A DNA stretch of 30,772 nt from Oscillospiraceae bacterium (lineage in GTDB: Bacteria; Bacillota_A; Clostridia; Oscillospirales; Oscillospiraceae): NCBI GenBank assembly GCA_017936985.1, contig JAGBEM010000095.1:1-30772 (forward strand). Reading direction: 5' to 3'. The notes beneath the pieces are model-generated. The model was not told where the DNA came from, did not search any database, and worked only from the letters and a program-made list of their open reading frames with translations. Positions 1 through 7,643 of the stretch are shown in pieces. The translations under genes were made by a program, and so were the position numbers. The number at the start of each line of letters is the position of its first letter. Position 1 is the first letter of the stretch.

Positions 1-1
1 C

Positions 2-82
2 CTGGAGCCTTCCGCAACGCCCACCGAAAAGATGCTGTCCTACATCGACAGCGAACTGGAAAAAGCAGCGAAATCCGCTTGA
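2..82 (+). CDS. C-terminal fragment of an unknown small protein (5' end outside window)
   Basis: An open frame enters from the window edge and ends at TGA 80-82, giving 26 residues. They are rich in Lys, Glu and Ala and look like an amphipathic helix (ending SELEKAAKSA). Its place just before the recombinase on the same strand suggests a small element-encoded gene, such as the short accessory ORFs often found before recombinases in clostridial transposons. I do not recognise the family. The fragment is too short to be sure that it is coding. Confidence 0.45.
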   Translation: MEPSATPTEKMLSYIDSELEKAAKSA

Positions 83-90
83 GATTTTGC

Positions 91-119
91 TAGACTTGTG
101 GCAGTCGGTACGGTATACT
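91..119 (+). promoter_or_regulatory. Candidate promoter of the recombinase gene
   Basis: TAGACT (91-96) and TATACT (114-119) are spaced by exactly 17 bases. They match the -35 and -10 consensus at 4/6 and 5/6 positions. The start codon lies 46 bases downstream, behind a good GGAGG at 155-159. A dyad (103-138) covers the -10 and the expected transcription start, so the promoter may be repressible. Confidence 0.45.
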
Positions 120-138
120 GTGGTGTACCGTACTGGCT
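103..138. repeat. Inverted repeat over the recombinase promoter
   Basis: GTACGGTA (108-115) and its exact reverse complement TACCGTAC (126-133) are separated by 10 bases. The pairing continues outwards to 103/138 through G-T wobbles, and inwards with a wobble and two pairs. It could be a recombinase operator, a recombination half-site pair, or an RNA hairpin in the leader. The dyad centre falls between bases 120 and 121. Confidence 0.55.
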
Positions 139-165
139 TGCCCCCACATGAAATGGAGGTAAATT

Positions 166-1857
166 ATGATAATGGCAAGCCCAAAATATAACATTCTATA
201 CGGCAGACTCAGCCAGGAAGATGACCGGACTGGCGAATCCAACAGCATCATTCATCAGAAGTTCCTGTTGGAGAAGTACGCACAGGACAGCGGATTTGAA
301 AACACCCTGTTCCTCGCTGACGATGGCTACTCTGGCACCAACTTCGACCGTCCCTCCTGGAAGAAAATCATCGAGATGATCGAAGCCGGACAGGTGGAGA
401 CACTGATCGTCAAGGATATGTCCCGGCTGGGCAGAGAGTACCTTCAGGTAGGCTACTACACGGAGATCTACTTCCCGCAAAAGGGCATCCGCTTTATTGC
501 GGTCAACGATGGTGTGGACTCGCTGGTGGAAAGCAGCAGCGACTTCAATCCCATCCGCAACTGGGCGAATGAGCTCCATGCCAAGGACACCAGCAAAAAG
601 GTTCGCGCCATCAAGAAGATGCAGGCGGAGCGTGGTGAACGGTTGGGCGGCAAGCCTCCCTATGGCTACAAGAAGAAAGCAGCCGACAGCAAGGAGATCG
701 TTCCCGACGAAGAAACTGCCCCGGTGGTGCAGTACATCTTCAATCTCTGCGCCGGTGGCAAAGGTCCCAGCCAGATTGCCAGAATCCTCAGTGATGAGAA
801 AATCCTCACCCCTGCCCACTACAATTACCGGACCTACGGAACAATGACTGCTGGCAAGGATATGGATCGTCCCTATGCATGGAGTGGAACTTCCATCGCC
901 CATATCCTCTGCAACATGGTGTACCTGGGGCATACCCACACGATGAAAAGCACCACCATCTCCTTCAAGAACAAGACTCGCATCGCCATCCCGGAGAATG
1001 AGCAGGTCATCGTCAAGGATACCCACCCGGCGTTGGTCACCCAGGAGAAATGGGATATCGTGCAGGAGGTACGGAGCCATAAGCGCAGACCACCCAAGCA
1101 TATGGATGAACCGAATCTGTTTGCGGGATTGACATTCTGCGCAGACTGCGGCAGTGCCATGGTGCTGTATAGAACGGAATCCATCAAGAAAGAATGGTAC
1201 CATCTCAAGTGCGGAACCTACGGAAAGAAAGGCAAGGAATACTGCACACCCCATCAGATCCGGCAGGATGACCTTTATCAGGTCGTTCTGGATGACCTGC
1301 GGCGGGTAACCCACTTCGCACGGAAAAAGGAAAAGCAATTCGCAGCCTACATCACCCGGAAAAACAGCCAGGAACTGCGTAAGGAAATCAACAGCCTGCA
1401 AAAGGAAGTTGATACCATGGAACGCAGAGTCGCAGAGCTCACCTCGCTGTTCAAGCGGCTGTATGAGGACAATGTGCTTGGGCGCATTACTAACGAGCAG
1501 TTTCGTATGCTTTCTGCCGATTATAATGCGGAGCAGAAAACCCTGGAAGAAGCCCTCCCTGGGAAGAAAGCACGGTTGGAGAAGCTGAAAGATTCCGTCT
1601 CCAATGTGGATGCCTTCATTGAAAAGGCGAAGCGGTTCACTACCATTGATGCGCTGACTCCCGAACTGCTCCGGCTGTTCATCCAGCGGATTGAGATTGG
1701 GGAAAGGGCGAAGAAGCACGCGCACTCCTCGCCCCAGAAGATCCGTATCGTCTACAAGGACATTGGAATCATTGACAGTGAGATGGAAAAAGGAGAGCAA
1801 CCTGTTCACATGGTTACTCCCCCTGACGAAAATACAGATATGCAATTGTTGACATAA
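166..1857 (+). CDS. Large serine recombinase (TnpX-type), site-specific integrase/excisionase
   Basis: This 563-residue protein has the three-part build of large serine recombinases. An N-terminal resolvase catalytic domain (about 8-150) shows YGRLS with the likely nucleophile Ser16 and Arg14, DDGYSGTNFDRP around 52-63, and the signature MSRLGR at 85-90. A recombinase DNA-binding domain follows (about 160-300, GGKPPYGY). A zinc ribbon comes next with Cys325, Cys328, Cys349 and Cys360, and then a long Lys/Glu-rich coiled coil (about 390-480). All key catalytic and zinc residues seem intact, so the protein should be able to cut and join the element ends. ATG 166 lies 6 bases after GGAGG; ATG 172 is an alternative in the same frame. 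The gene reads towards the host rfbC gene and is probably the outermost gene of its element. Confidence 0.93.
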   Translation: MIMASPKYNILYGRLSQEDDRTGESNSIIHQKFLLEKYAQDSGFENTLFLADDGYSGTNFDRPSWKKIIEMIEAGQVETLIVKDMSRLGREYLQVGYYTEIYFPQKGIRFIAVNDGVDSLVESSSDFNPIRNWANELHAKDTSKKVRAIKKMQAERGERLGGKPPYGYKKKAADSKEIVPDEETAPVVQYIFNLCAGGKGPSQIARILSDEKILTPAHYNYRTYGTMTAGKDMDRPYAWSGTSIAHILCNMVYLGHTHTMKSTTISFKNKTRIAIPENEQVIVKDTHPALVTQEKWDIVQEVRSHKRRPPKHMDEPNLFAGLTFCADCGSAMVLYRTESIKKEWYHLKCGTYGKKGKEYCTPHQIRQDDLYQVVLDDLRRVTHFARKKEKQFAAYITRKNSQELRKEINSLQKEVDTMERRVAELTSLFKRLYEDNVLGRITNEQFRMLSADYNAEQKTLEEALPGKKARLEKLKDSVSNVDAFIEKAKRFTTIDALTPELLRLFIQRIEIGERAKKHAHSSPQKIRIVYKDIGIIDSEMEKGEQPVHMVTPPDENTDMQLLT

Positions 1858-1863
1858 AAACAC

Positions 1864-1894
1864 CAAGGCGGACAGCAATCCGCTGTCCGCCTTG
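1864..1894 (-). terminator. Strong hairpin between the recombinase and rfbC
   Basis: A perfect 13-bp stem (1864-1876 with 1882-1894) has a 5-base loop. On the minus strand it is followed by GTGTTTTT, so it is a good intrinsic terminator for the rfb operon, whose last stop is about 70 bases upstream of it. On the plus strand it lies 6 bases after the recombinase stop but lacks a U-tract, so it would be weaker in that direction. Confidence 0.7.
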
Positions 1895-1962
1895 ATGTCC
1901 GATAATGGTCATGTCACAAAAAGTACCTATGAACACTATCAGAATGCAGTCAGTCTTTTTCG

Positions 1963-2565
1963 TTAAAATTGAAAGGTATCCTTAACGCCCAGCCACTTCT
2001 GATCTTTTTCACTCAGATTCAGCGGTGTTCCGTCAGATAGCGTATAGCCTTCGGCACTGGCACTTCCCTGATAATCACCAACCAGATCCGGCCATTCGAC
2101 ACCGATCGCCGGATCGTTCCAGGCAAGACCGCCCTCATCACCGGGACGATAGAAGTCCGTTACCTTGTAACAGAACTCAGCAGTATCACTGAGCACCAGG
2201 AAGCCATGGGCAAAGCCCTCAGAGATATAGAACTGCTTCTTATTCTCTGCGGTCAGTTCAACGCCGTACCACTTGCCATAAGTCTCACTGCCGGAGCGCA
2301 GATCCACAGCTACGTCAAAGACTCTGCCCTTGATCACACGGACCAGCTTGCCCTGGGGATACTGTTTCTGGAAATGCAGACCTCTGAGGACTCCCTTAAC
2401 AGACATACTCTGATTGTCCTGAACAAAAACCATGTTCAGTCCATGCTCCGCCATATCCTTTTGGTTGTAGGTCTCCACGAAGTAGCCTCTGTTATCGCCG
2501 TGAACAGCAGGCTCGATGATATACAGTCCCTCAATGGGGCATTTGGTAACTTTGATCTGACCCAT
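1963..2565 (-). CDS. rfbC: dTDP-4-dehydrorhamnose 3,5-epimerase
   Basis: RfbC (RmlC) epimerises C3 and C5 of dTDP-4-keto-6-deoxy-glucose, the third step of dTDP-L-rhamnose synthesis in the cytoplasm. The 200-residue length is near the family's usual size. The cupin core shows LRGLHFQ with the expected catalytic base His64, DVAVDLR at 84-90, EGFAHGF with His120, and the tyrosines Tyr133 and Tyr139 in CYKVTDFYRP, one of which should be the catalytic acid. The start is ATG 2565, three bases after the rfbD stop. Its ribosome site (TGAGGA) lies inside the rfbD end, so translation is probably coupled. It is the last gene of the rfbA-B-D-C run, followed by the terminator hairpin at 1864-1894. Confidence 0.96.
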   Translation of the reverse strand: MGQIKVTKCPIEGLYIIEPAVHGDNRGYFVETYNQKDMAEHGLNMVFVQDNQSMSVKGVLRGLHFQKQYPQGKLVRVIKGRVFDVAVDLRSGSETYGKWYGVELTAENKKQFYISEGFAHGFLVLSDTAEFCYKVTDFYRPGDEGGLAWNDPAIGVEWPDLVGDYQGSASAEGYTLSDGTPLNLSEKDQKWLGVKDTFQF

Positions 2566-2568
2566 GTG

Positions 2569-3483
2569 TTATTCCTCAATTTCTTTCAGATAGCGGCTCA
2601 ACGCATCCTGCCAAGTGGGCAGTGGCTCAAAACCGGCTTCAACCAGCTTTTTCTTTTCCAGACGGCTGTTAAAAGGACGGGCAGCCTTGGAAAGGCCATA
2701 TTCCTCCGTTGTTACAGGCACGACATTGGTAGTGTAGCCTGCCCGGCGGAAAATCTCACAGGTAAAGTCATACCAGCTGATATAGCCGCCTTCATTTGTA
2801 GCGTGGTAATAGCCGTACTTATCCGTTTCAATCATATCCACCAACAGGCGGGATAGATCCAACGTGTAAGTAGGTGTGCCGATCTGGTCATTAACAACAC
2901 GGACGGTATCGTACTTCTTGCCCACGGTGAGCATTGTCTTAATGAAATTCTTACCGTTGAGGCCAAAGACCCAGGCAATACGGACAATGAAATACTTTTC
3001 CAGGGTGCCGGAAACAGCCAATTCACCTTCCAGCTTCGTCTGGCCGTAGACATTCAGGGGCTTATAGTCCTTACAGTCCGGCTCCCAGGGCTTTTCACCC
3101 TGGCCGTCAAAGACATAGTCGGTACTGATATAGACCATCTTGCAGTCCAGCGCCTTGCACACATCCGCAATATTCTGAGTGCCGCCGGCATTGATGGCAC
3201 GGACCTTTTCCACCTTGTCATCGTCTTCCGCCATATCCACCGCAGTCCAGGCTGCACAGTGAACAACAACATCCGGCTTAACCGCCATCAGAACTTCTGT
3301 CACAGCCGCTTTATCGGTAATATCCAGCTGAACATAGGGCATCGTGGTCACAGCAGAGCCGTCCGCAACGCCACTGTACTGGGGTGCAATATCGGAACCG
3401 ACACCTTCATATCCGCGTTTATGCAGTTCATTCATAACATCGTGGCCCAACTGGCCGCCGACGCCGGTTACAAAAACCTTCAT
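2569..3483 (-). CDS. rfbD: dTDP-4-dehydrorhamnose reductase
   Basis: RfbD (RmlD) reduces the 4-keto group of the epimerised sugar to give dTDP-L-rhamnose. The 304-residue protein is an extended short-chain dehydrogenase. It has an N-terminal Rossmann glycine motif (TGVGGQLG, 6-13), STDYVFDG at 120-127, and the catalytic YxxxK as Tyr146-Lys150 (YGQTK). A clear AAGGAG precedes ATG 3483. The gene starts 11 bases after rfbB and ends 3 bases before rfbC, as expected for one transcript from the promoter near 5490. Confidence 0.96.
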   Translation of the reverse strand: MKVFVTGVGGQLGHDVMNELHKRGYEGVGSDIAPQYSGVADGSAVTTMPYVQLDITDKAAVTEVLMAVKPDVVVHCAAWTAVDMAEDDDKVEKVRAINAGGTQNIADVCKALDCKMVYISTDYVFDGQGEKPWEPDCKDYKPLNVYGQTKLEGELAVSGTLEKYFIVRIAWVFGLNGKNFIKTMLTVGKKYDTVRVVNDQIGTPTYTLDLSRLLVDMIETDKYGYYHATNEGGYISWYDFTCEIFRRAGYTTNVVPVTTEEYGLSKAARPFNSRLEKKKLVEAGFEPLPTWQDALSRYLKEIEE

Positions 3484-3494
3484 AAAATCGCTCC

Positions 3495-4514
3495 TTAGCG
3501 GTTGCTGTACATCTTTTCGTAGTAATTCTGATACTCACCGGAAATGATGGTCTGCCACCACTCCTTGTTGTCCAGATACCACTGAATGGTCTTCTTGATG
3601 CCGTCTTCAAACTTGGTCTCAGGCAGCCAGCCCAGTTCATTGTGGATCTTGGTGGGGTCGATGGCGTAACGCATATCGTGACCCTTGCGGTTGCCCACAT
3701 GGGTGATCAAGCTCTCGGGCTTGCCCAGTTCCTTGCAGATGATCTTAACGATCTCAATGTTCTGCTTCTCATTGTGGCCGCCAACATTGTAGACCTCACC
3801 CACCTTGCCGTTGTGGATGATCAGGTCGATGGCCTTGCAGTGGTCTTCCACATACAGCCAGTCACGAACATTCAGACCTTCGCCATAAACAGGCAGCGGC
3901 TTGTCTGCCAGGGCGTTGGCGATCATCAGCGGGATCAGCTTCTCCGGGAAATGATAGGGGCCGTAGTTATTGGAGCAGCGGCTGATGGTCACGGGCAGAC
4001 CGTAAGTACGGTGATAAGCCATGACCAGCAGGTCAGCACCGGCCTTGGAAGAAGAGTACGGTGAGCTGGTATGGATGGGAGTTTCTTCTGTAAAGAACAG
4101 GTCGGGGCGGTCCAAGGGCAGGTCACCATAAACCTCGTCGGTAGAGACCTGGTGATACCGGGTGATGCCGTACTTGCGGCAGGCGTCCATCAGCACCTGA
4201 GTGCCCAGAATATTGGTCTGCAGGAAGATCTCGGGATTCTCGATAGAGCGGTCAACATGGCTCTCAGCCGCAAAGTTGACAACAACATCGGGATGCTCTT
4301 CTTCAAACAGCTTATATACGCCCTCGCGGTCGCAGATGTCCAGCTTCACAAAGCGGAAGTTGGGATTGTCCATAACAGGTGCCAGCGTGCTCAGATTGCC
4401 GGCATAGGTCAGCTTGTCCAGGCAAATGATCCGGTAGTCAGGGTACTTGCCCAGCATATGGAATACGAAATTGGAGCCGATAAAGCCGGCGCCGCCAGTA
4501 ACGATAATCGTCAT
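3495..4514 (-). CDS. rfbB: dTDP-glucose 4,6-dehydratase
   Basis: RfbB (RmlB) converts dTDP-glucose to dTDP-4-keto-6-deoxy-glucose. This is the branch intermediate shared by the rhamnose pathway here and, probably, by the WecE-type aminotransferase at 27.8-28.9 kb. The 339-residue protein has the NAD-binding TGGAGFIGS (6-14), STDEVYGDL (124-132) with the Asp-Glu pair used for dehydration, and YSSSK (Tyr153, Lys157). Both length and motifs are typical. The ribosome site GAGGATC lies before ATG 4514, and there is an 18-base gap to rfbA. Confidence 0.97.
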   Translation of the reverse strand: MTIIVTGGAGFIGSNFVFHMLGKYPDYRIICLDKLTYAGNLSTLAPVMDNPNFRFVKLDICDREGVYKLFEEEHPDVVVNFAAESHVDRSIENPEIFLQTNILGTQVLMDACRKYGITRYHQVSTDEVYGDLPLDRPDLFFTEETPIHTSSPYSSSKAGADLLVMAYHRTYGLPVTISRCSNNYGPYHFPEKLIPLMIANALADKPLPVYGEGLNVRDWLYVEDHCKAIDLIIHNGKVGEVYNVGGHNEKQNIEIVKIICKELGKPESLITHVGNRKGHDMRYAIDPTKIHNELGWLPETKFEDGIKKTIQWYLDNKEWWQTIISGEYQNYYEKMYSNR

Positions 4515-4532
4515 TTCAGTGATCCTCTCTTT

Positions 4533-5429
4533 TTACTTTTTTGCGTCAACATATTTGCCGTCCAGAACATCCTTCAGATACTGGCCGTACTGATTTTTCT
4601 TCATGACCTCATAGGTCTTCATGACATCCTCACGGGTGATCCAGCCATTCATATAGGCGATATCTTCCAGACAGGCCAGCTTACGATGCTGGTGCTTTTC
4701 CATGGTCATGACAAAGTTGGTAGCTTCCACCAGGCTCTCATGTGTACCGGTGTCCAGCCAGGTAAAGCCCTGTCCCAAAAGCTCCACATTCAGCTGACCG
4801 TTCTCCAGATATATCCGGTTCAGGTCGGTGATCTCCAGCTCGCCACGGGCAGAAGGCTTCAAATTCTTGGCATACTCTACGACCTTATTGTCATAGAAGT
4901 ACAGACCGGTAACGCAGTAGTTGCTCTTGGGCTTGGCAGGCTTTTCCTCAATGGAGATGGCGCGGCCCTCGCTGTCAAATTCCACGATGCCGAAACGCTC
5001 GGGGTCATCTACATAGTAGCCAAACACAGTTGCGCCCTTGCCGGACTCCGCATTCTCCACAGCGGCTTTCAGGCGCTTCTTAAGACCGTGACCAGCGAAG
5101 ATATTGTCACCCAGAACCATGGCGACGGTATCATTGCCGATAAACTCAGCGCCAATGATAAATGCCTGGGCCAGTCCGTCCGGAGAAGGCTGCACCGCAT
5201 AACTCAGATGTACACCAAACTGGCTGCCATCGCCCAGAAGCTCCTGGAATCTGGGTGTATCCTGGGGGGTAGAAATAATCAGAATATCCCGGATGCCGGC
5301 GCTCATCAGAACGGACATAGGATAATAGATCATGGGCTTATCATAGATCGGGAGAAGCTGCTTAGAGGTAACCTTTGTCAGCGGGTACAGTCGAGTGCCG
5401 GAACCGCCGGCCAAAATAATACCTTTCAT
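4533..5429 (-). CDS. rfbA: Glucose-1-phosphate thymidylyltransferase
   Basis: RfbA (RmlA) joins dTTP and glucose-1-phosphate to form dTDP-glucose, the entry step for dTDP-sugars. The 298-residue protein starts with the nucleotide-binding GGSGTRL (8-14), followed by Lys23 in TSKQLLPI, and has the metal-binding LGDNIF near residue 110. It is the first gene of the rfbA-B-D-C run. AGGAGG (5436-5441) is well placed before ATG 5429, and a strong promoter lies about 50 bases upstream. The enzyme is usually feedback-inhibited by dTDP-rhamnose; that is family knowledge, not visible here. Confidence 0.97.
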   Translation of the reverse strand: MKGIILAGGSGTRLYPLTKVTSKQLLPIYDKPMIYYPMSVLMSAGIRDILIISTPQDTPRFQELLGDGSQFGVHLSYAVQPSPDGLAQAFIIGAEFIGNDTVAMVLGDNIFAGHGLKKRLKAAVENAESGKGATVFGYYVDDPERFGIVEFDSEGRAISIEEKPAKPKSNYCVTGLYFYDNKVVEYAKNLKPSARGELEITDLNRIYLENGQLNVELLGQGFTWLDTGTHESLVEATNFVMTMEKHQHRKLACLEDIAYMNGWITREDVMKTYEVMKKNQYGQYLKDVLDGKYVDAKK

Positions 5430-5477
5430 AGAAGACCTCCTGTTGTTTACATGAAATTTAGAATAACTCTATTTGTT

Positions 5478-5506
5478 ATAATACACTATATTTTGCGAAA
5501 TGTCCA
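5478..5506 (-). promoter_or_regulatory. Promoter of the rfbA-B-D-C operon
   Basis: On the minus strand, TGGACA (5506-5501) and TATTAT (5483-5478) are separated by exactly 17 bases. Each matches the sigma-A consensus at 5/6 positions. Transcription would start near 5471 and give a leader of about 40 bases ending in AGGAGG. This lets the rhamnose genes be expressed independently of the glycosyltransferases upstream. Confidence 0.7.
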
Positions 5507-5525
5507 TACCAAAAAGCTGCCGTTT

Positions 5526-6464
5526 TTATAAGCCCAGAAGCTGGGCACAGACGCGAACAAAGCCTTTTTTCAGCAGATCGTACTTTAAGTAGATCCTGTC
5601 CCGCCGGAGGATGGACGCACCTCGGGTCGAAGCAAACGCACGGATCAGTACCACTTGCTGATTCGATAACTGATCTGCATAGCAATTCAAAAATGCCTGT
5701 GCCTGATTGGCTGCATCATCCAGAGACTTCCGCATTTTTACGGAAGAAAGCCGCTTAACAAGATATTGGGGTGCGTAGACATTCTTGGCTCCAACGCTGT
5801 TATGTCCATGCTGACGGTAATCCATGGTCGCTTCGTGGAAAAAAGCAATTTTGCCGCAGGCGGAGGCCAGAAGTGCCAGCCACCAGTCGTGCATCAGCAT
5901 GGCTTCCGCGTCATAATTCCGGCTTACAAGCTGTGCAAGAGAGTGATTGATCATCACCGTGCAGCCGGTGACCACATTTTGTACCAACAGTTGATTGAGC
6001 TGCAGACGATTTCCGTCAATAGCAGAGTGTGCGCAAAAAGACGGTGCGATCAGTTCTCCATTACCGCCCACCACCCGAAGGTCTGTATGGACCAGCACAG
6101 GGACTTCCCTATCCGTCTCTGCGCCAATCATTATATCCAGCGTCTTTTCGATTTTATCCGGATGCCAAATATCATCCTGGTCACAGAACATGATATACGG
6201 TGCATCCTGAAACTGACAGAGCAAATGCATAAAATGCTTTTGTGCGCTGCCAAAGCGCTGCCCGGAACAGTAATGGATCACCTTTTGCGGGTATTTTTCG
6301 GCATAATCTGCCAGAATCTGCGCTGTTGCATCCCCGGAGCTGTCATCAGACAAAATCAGCTGAAAGTCCTGATGCGTTTGATTCAGAACAGATTCGATCA
6401 TTTGCCGGATATATGGCTCACCATTGTATGCAGCGAGCAAAATCAGTACCTTTGGTTTTTCCAT
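5526..6464 (-). CDS. Family 2 glycosyltransferase, probable rhamnosyltransferase
   Basis: This is a cytoplasmic or membrane-associated GT2 enzyme of 312 residues. It shows the GT-A hallmarks LLAAYNGEPYI near the N-terminus, SDDSSGDAT, the metal-binding FCDQDDIW, and a late MHDWWLALL. The HDWW block is common in enzymes annotated as dTDP-rhamnosyltransferases, which fits the rfb genes directly downstream. The acceptor is unknown. I chose ATG 6464 (protein MEKPKVLIL) because GAGGG lies 6 bases before it. A start 12 codons earlier, at 6500, would overlap the upstream gene and lacks a ribosome site. The gap to the GT4 gene is 7 bases, so they share a transcript. Confidence 0.85.
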   Translation of the reverse strand: MEKPKVLILLAAYNGEPYIRQMIESVLNQTHQDFQLILSDDSSGDATAQILADYAEKYPQKVIHYCSGQRFGSAQKHFMHLLCQFQDAPYIMFCDQDDIWHPDKIEKTLDIMIGAETDREVPVLVHTDLRVVGGNGELIAPSFCAHSAIDGNRLQLNQLLVQNVVTGCTVMINHSLAQLVSRNYDAEAMLMHDWWLALLASACGKIAFFHEATMDYRQHGHNSVGAKNVYAPQYLVKRLSSVKMRKSLDDAANQAQAFLNCYADQLSNQQVVLIRAFASTRGASILRRDRIYLKYDLLKKGFVRVCAQLLGL

Positions 6465-6471
6465 AGCACCC

Positions 6472-7599
6472 TCACAAGATCCGCGCAAGCACTTCACCAT
6501 ACTGCCTGTCGATCACAGCGCGTTCAAAACAGGTTTTGAACAGCTTACAGGTATTATTACGCATCTGAATACACTGCTGTAAGTCCATCCCACGAAGTTT
6601 CTCAGCAGTATGCTCATCCAGTTCGATACCACAGCCATACGCTTCAATGATACGAGCCGTGTCTGCCGGAACATTATTAATGATCGGAAGACCGTTACGG
6701 AAGTAGTCCACCGATTTCATGGTAAGTCCAATGCAGACAGACTCCTTGACGATATTCAACCCAAAATGGCACCCGGACATGATCTGCTGCTTTTCCAGAT
6801 CCTCATACACAGCACCATGGTAGATCGCGACGGCGCCTGCATTCTCTGCAGATGTTATCAGTTCCTGCAACCGCTCGCCGGAACCGACAATATGAAGATT
6901 CACCGGACGCTCCTTGGCAAGTGCCTGCAAAAGTGCGCTGATTTTCGGAATGTCAATGATATTATTGATAGATCCCAGATAGCAAAGATCCCACTGCCTG
7001 TCACTCAGCTGCACAGGTAAAATGCCACACTTAGGCGCATCCGCACCCAGATACACAGTTGTAGCCTCGTCGCTGCTAAGCCCAAGACGCTGGCGAAACA
7101 TCTCACACTCGGTTATCAGATGATCTGCAGCGCCCAAGTTGTGGTCGCGCAGCCAGGACCAAACGCGAAATGCCGGTGCCAACAGTTTTTTCACAGAGCC
7201 GGAAGGAAAGGTTTCTGGCCAAAGGTCAAAAATATCAAAAACAATCTGGACATTCGGATGCCTCTTCTTGTATGCGGCAGCATACTTTGCTAGAAAATTC
7301 GGCGGCAGCAGCACTACCAACACATCCGGCTGTTTAGGCAGATTCTCCAAATAGCGAAATACATCGCGGGCAAACTGCCGATGGGAAAGTATACGGTCTA
7401 ATGACAGGTTCCTACGATAAGGTCGGGTATGCAGTTGAACACTATTAGGGATCTCAACACGAAATGTTTTTTTGGTAAAATGGTCAAAATCCGATGTGAT
7501 ATACGTCACCTCATAGCCGTGTGACTCCAGGTAGCCAGCAGCAACATTGAGTCTGTGATTGTAGTGATCAGAACAACTGATCATACAGGCATTTTTCAT
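6472..7599 (-). CDS. Family 4 glycosyltransferase (WbuB-like)
   Basis: This protein of about 375 residues appears to have the GT-B fold. An N-terminal acceptor domain carries VVLLPPNF and IFDIFDLWPETFP, typical of the WbuB/GT4 group. A linker (CYLGSINNIIDIP) leads to a C-terminal nucleotide-sugar domain with HIVGSGERLQEL and GLPIINNV. It should add the second sugar to the lipid-linked chain started by the transferase upstream; donor and acceptor cannot be read from the sequence. ATG 7599 is preferred because AGGAAGGG lies about 7 bases before it. ATG 7605 is in frame but too close to that site, and 7641 lacks one. Gaps to its neighbours are 7 and 44 bases, consistent with one operon. Confidence 0.85.
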   Translation of the reverse strand: MKNACMISCSDHYNHRLNVAAGYLESHGYEVTYITSDFDHFTKKTFRVEIPNSVQLHTRPYRRNLSLDRILSHRQFARDVFRYLENLPKQPDVLVVLLPPNFLAKYAAAYKKRHPNVQIVFDIFDLWPETFPSGSVKKLLAPAFRVWSWLRDHNLGAADHLITECEMFRQRLGLSSDEATTVYLGADAPKCGILPVQLSDRQWDLCYLGSINNIIDIPKISALLQALAKERPVNLHIVGSGERLQELITSAENAGAVAIYHGAVYEDLEKQQIMSGCHFGLNIVKESVCIGLTMKSVDYFRNGLPIINNVPADTARIIEAYGCGIELDEHTAEKLRGMDLQQCIQMRNNTCKLFKTCFERAVIDRQYGEVLARIL

Positions 7600-7643
7600 A
7601 TTCATGCCCTTCCTTTCGTAAAACACAGCACCTGTGCACAATC

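Larger units (their letters stand above)
1..1960 (+). mobile_element. One end of an integrative element carrying a large serine recombinase
   Basis: The first ~1.9 kb holds the tail of a small unknown gene and a TnpX-type recombinase. Both read in the opposite direction to the surface-polysaccharide genes that follow. In this family (Tn4451/Tn5397-like elements and related ICEs) the recombinase gene is typically the last gene at one end of the element, so the element probably extends to the left of the window. Its right junction would then lie between the recombinase stop and the rfbC stop (about 1858-1962). The exact attachment site cannot be fixed because the other end is not visible. The end coordinate given here is an estimate. 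Confidence 0.5.

Noticed and set aside
196..1878. 560-codon open frame antisense to the recombinase
   Set aside because: It covers the recombinase gene codon for codon on the other strand. It has no family motif and no ribosome site, and the recombinase has intact catalytic and zinc residues. It is a shadow frame.
5507..5530. Terminator between the GT2 gene and rfbA
   Set aside because: AAAAAGCTGCCGTTTTT looks symmetrical, but the centre does not pair in a stable GC stem, so read-through into rfbA is likely.
4071..5531. 486-codon plus-strand frame over rfbA/rfbB
   Set aside because: It is antisense to two clearly recognised enzymes and spans their boundary. The translation is a low-complexity mix of Leu, His, Val and Gln without domains.
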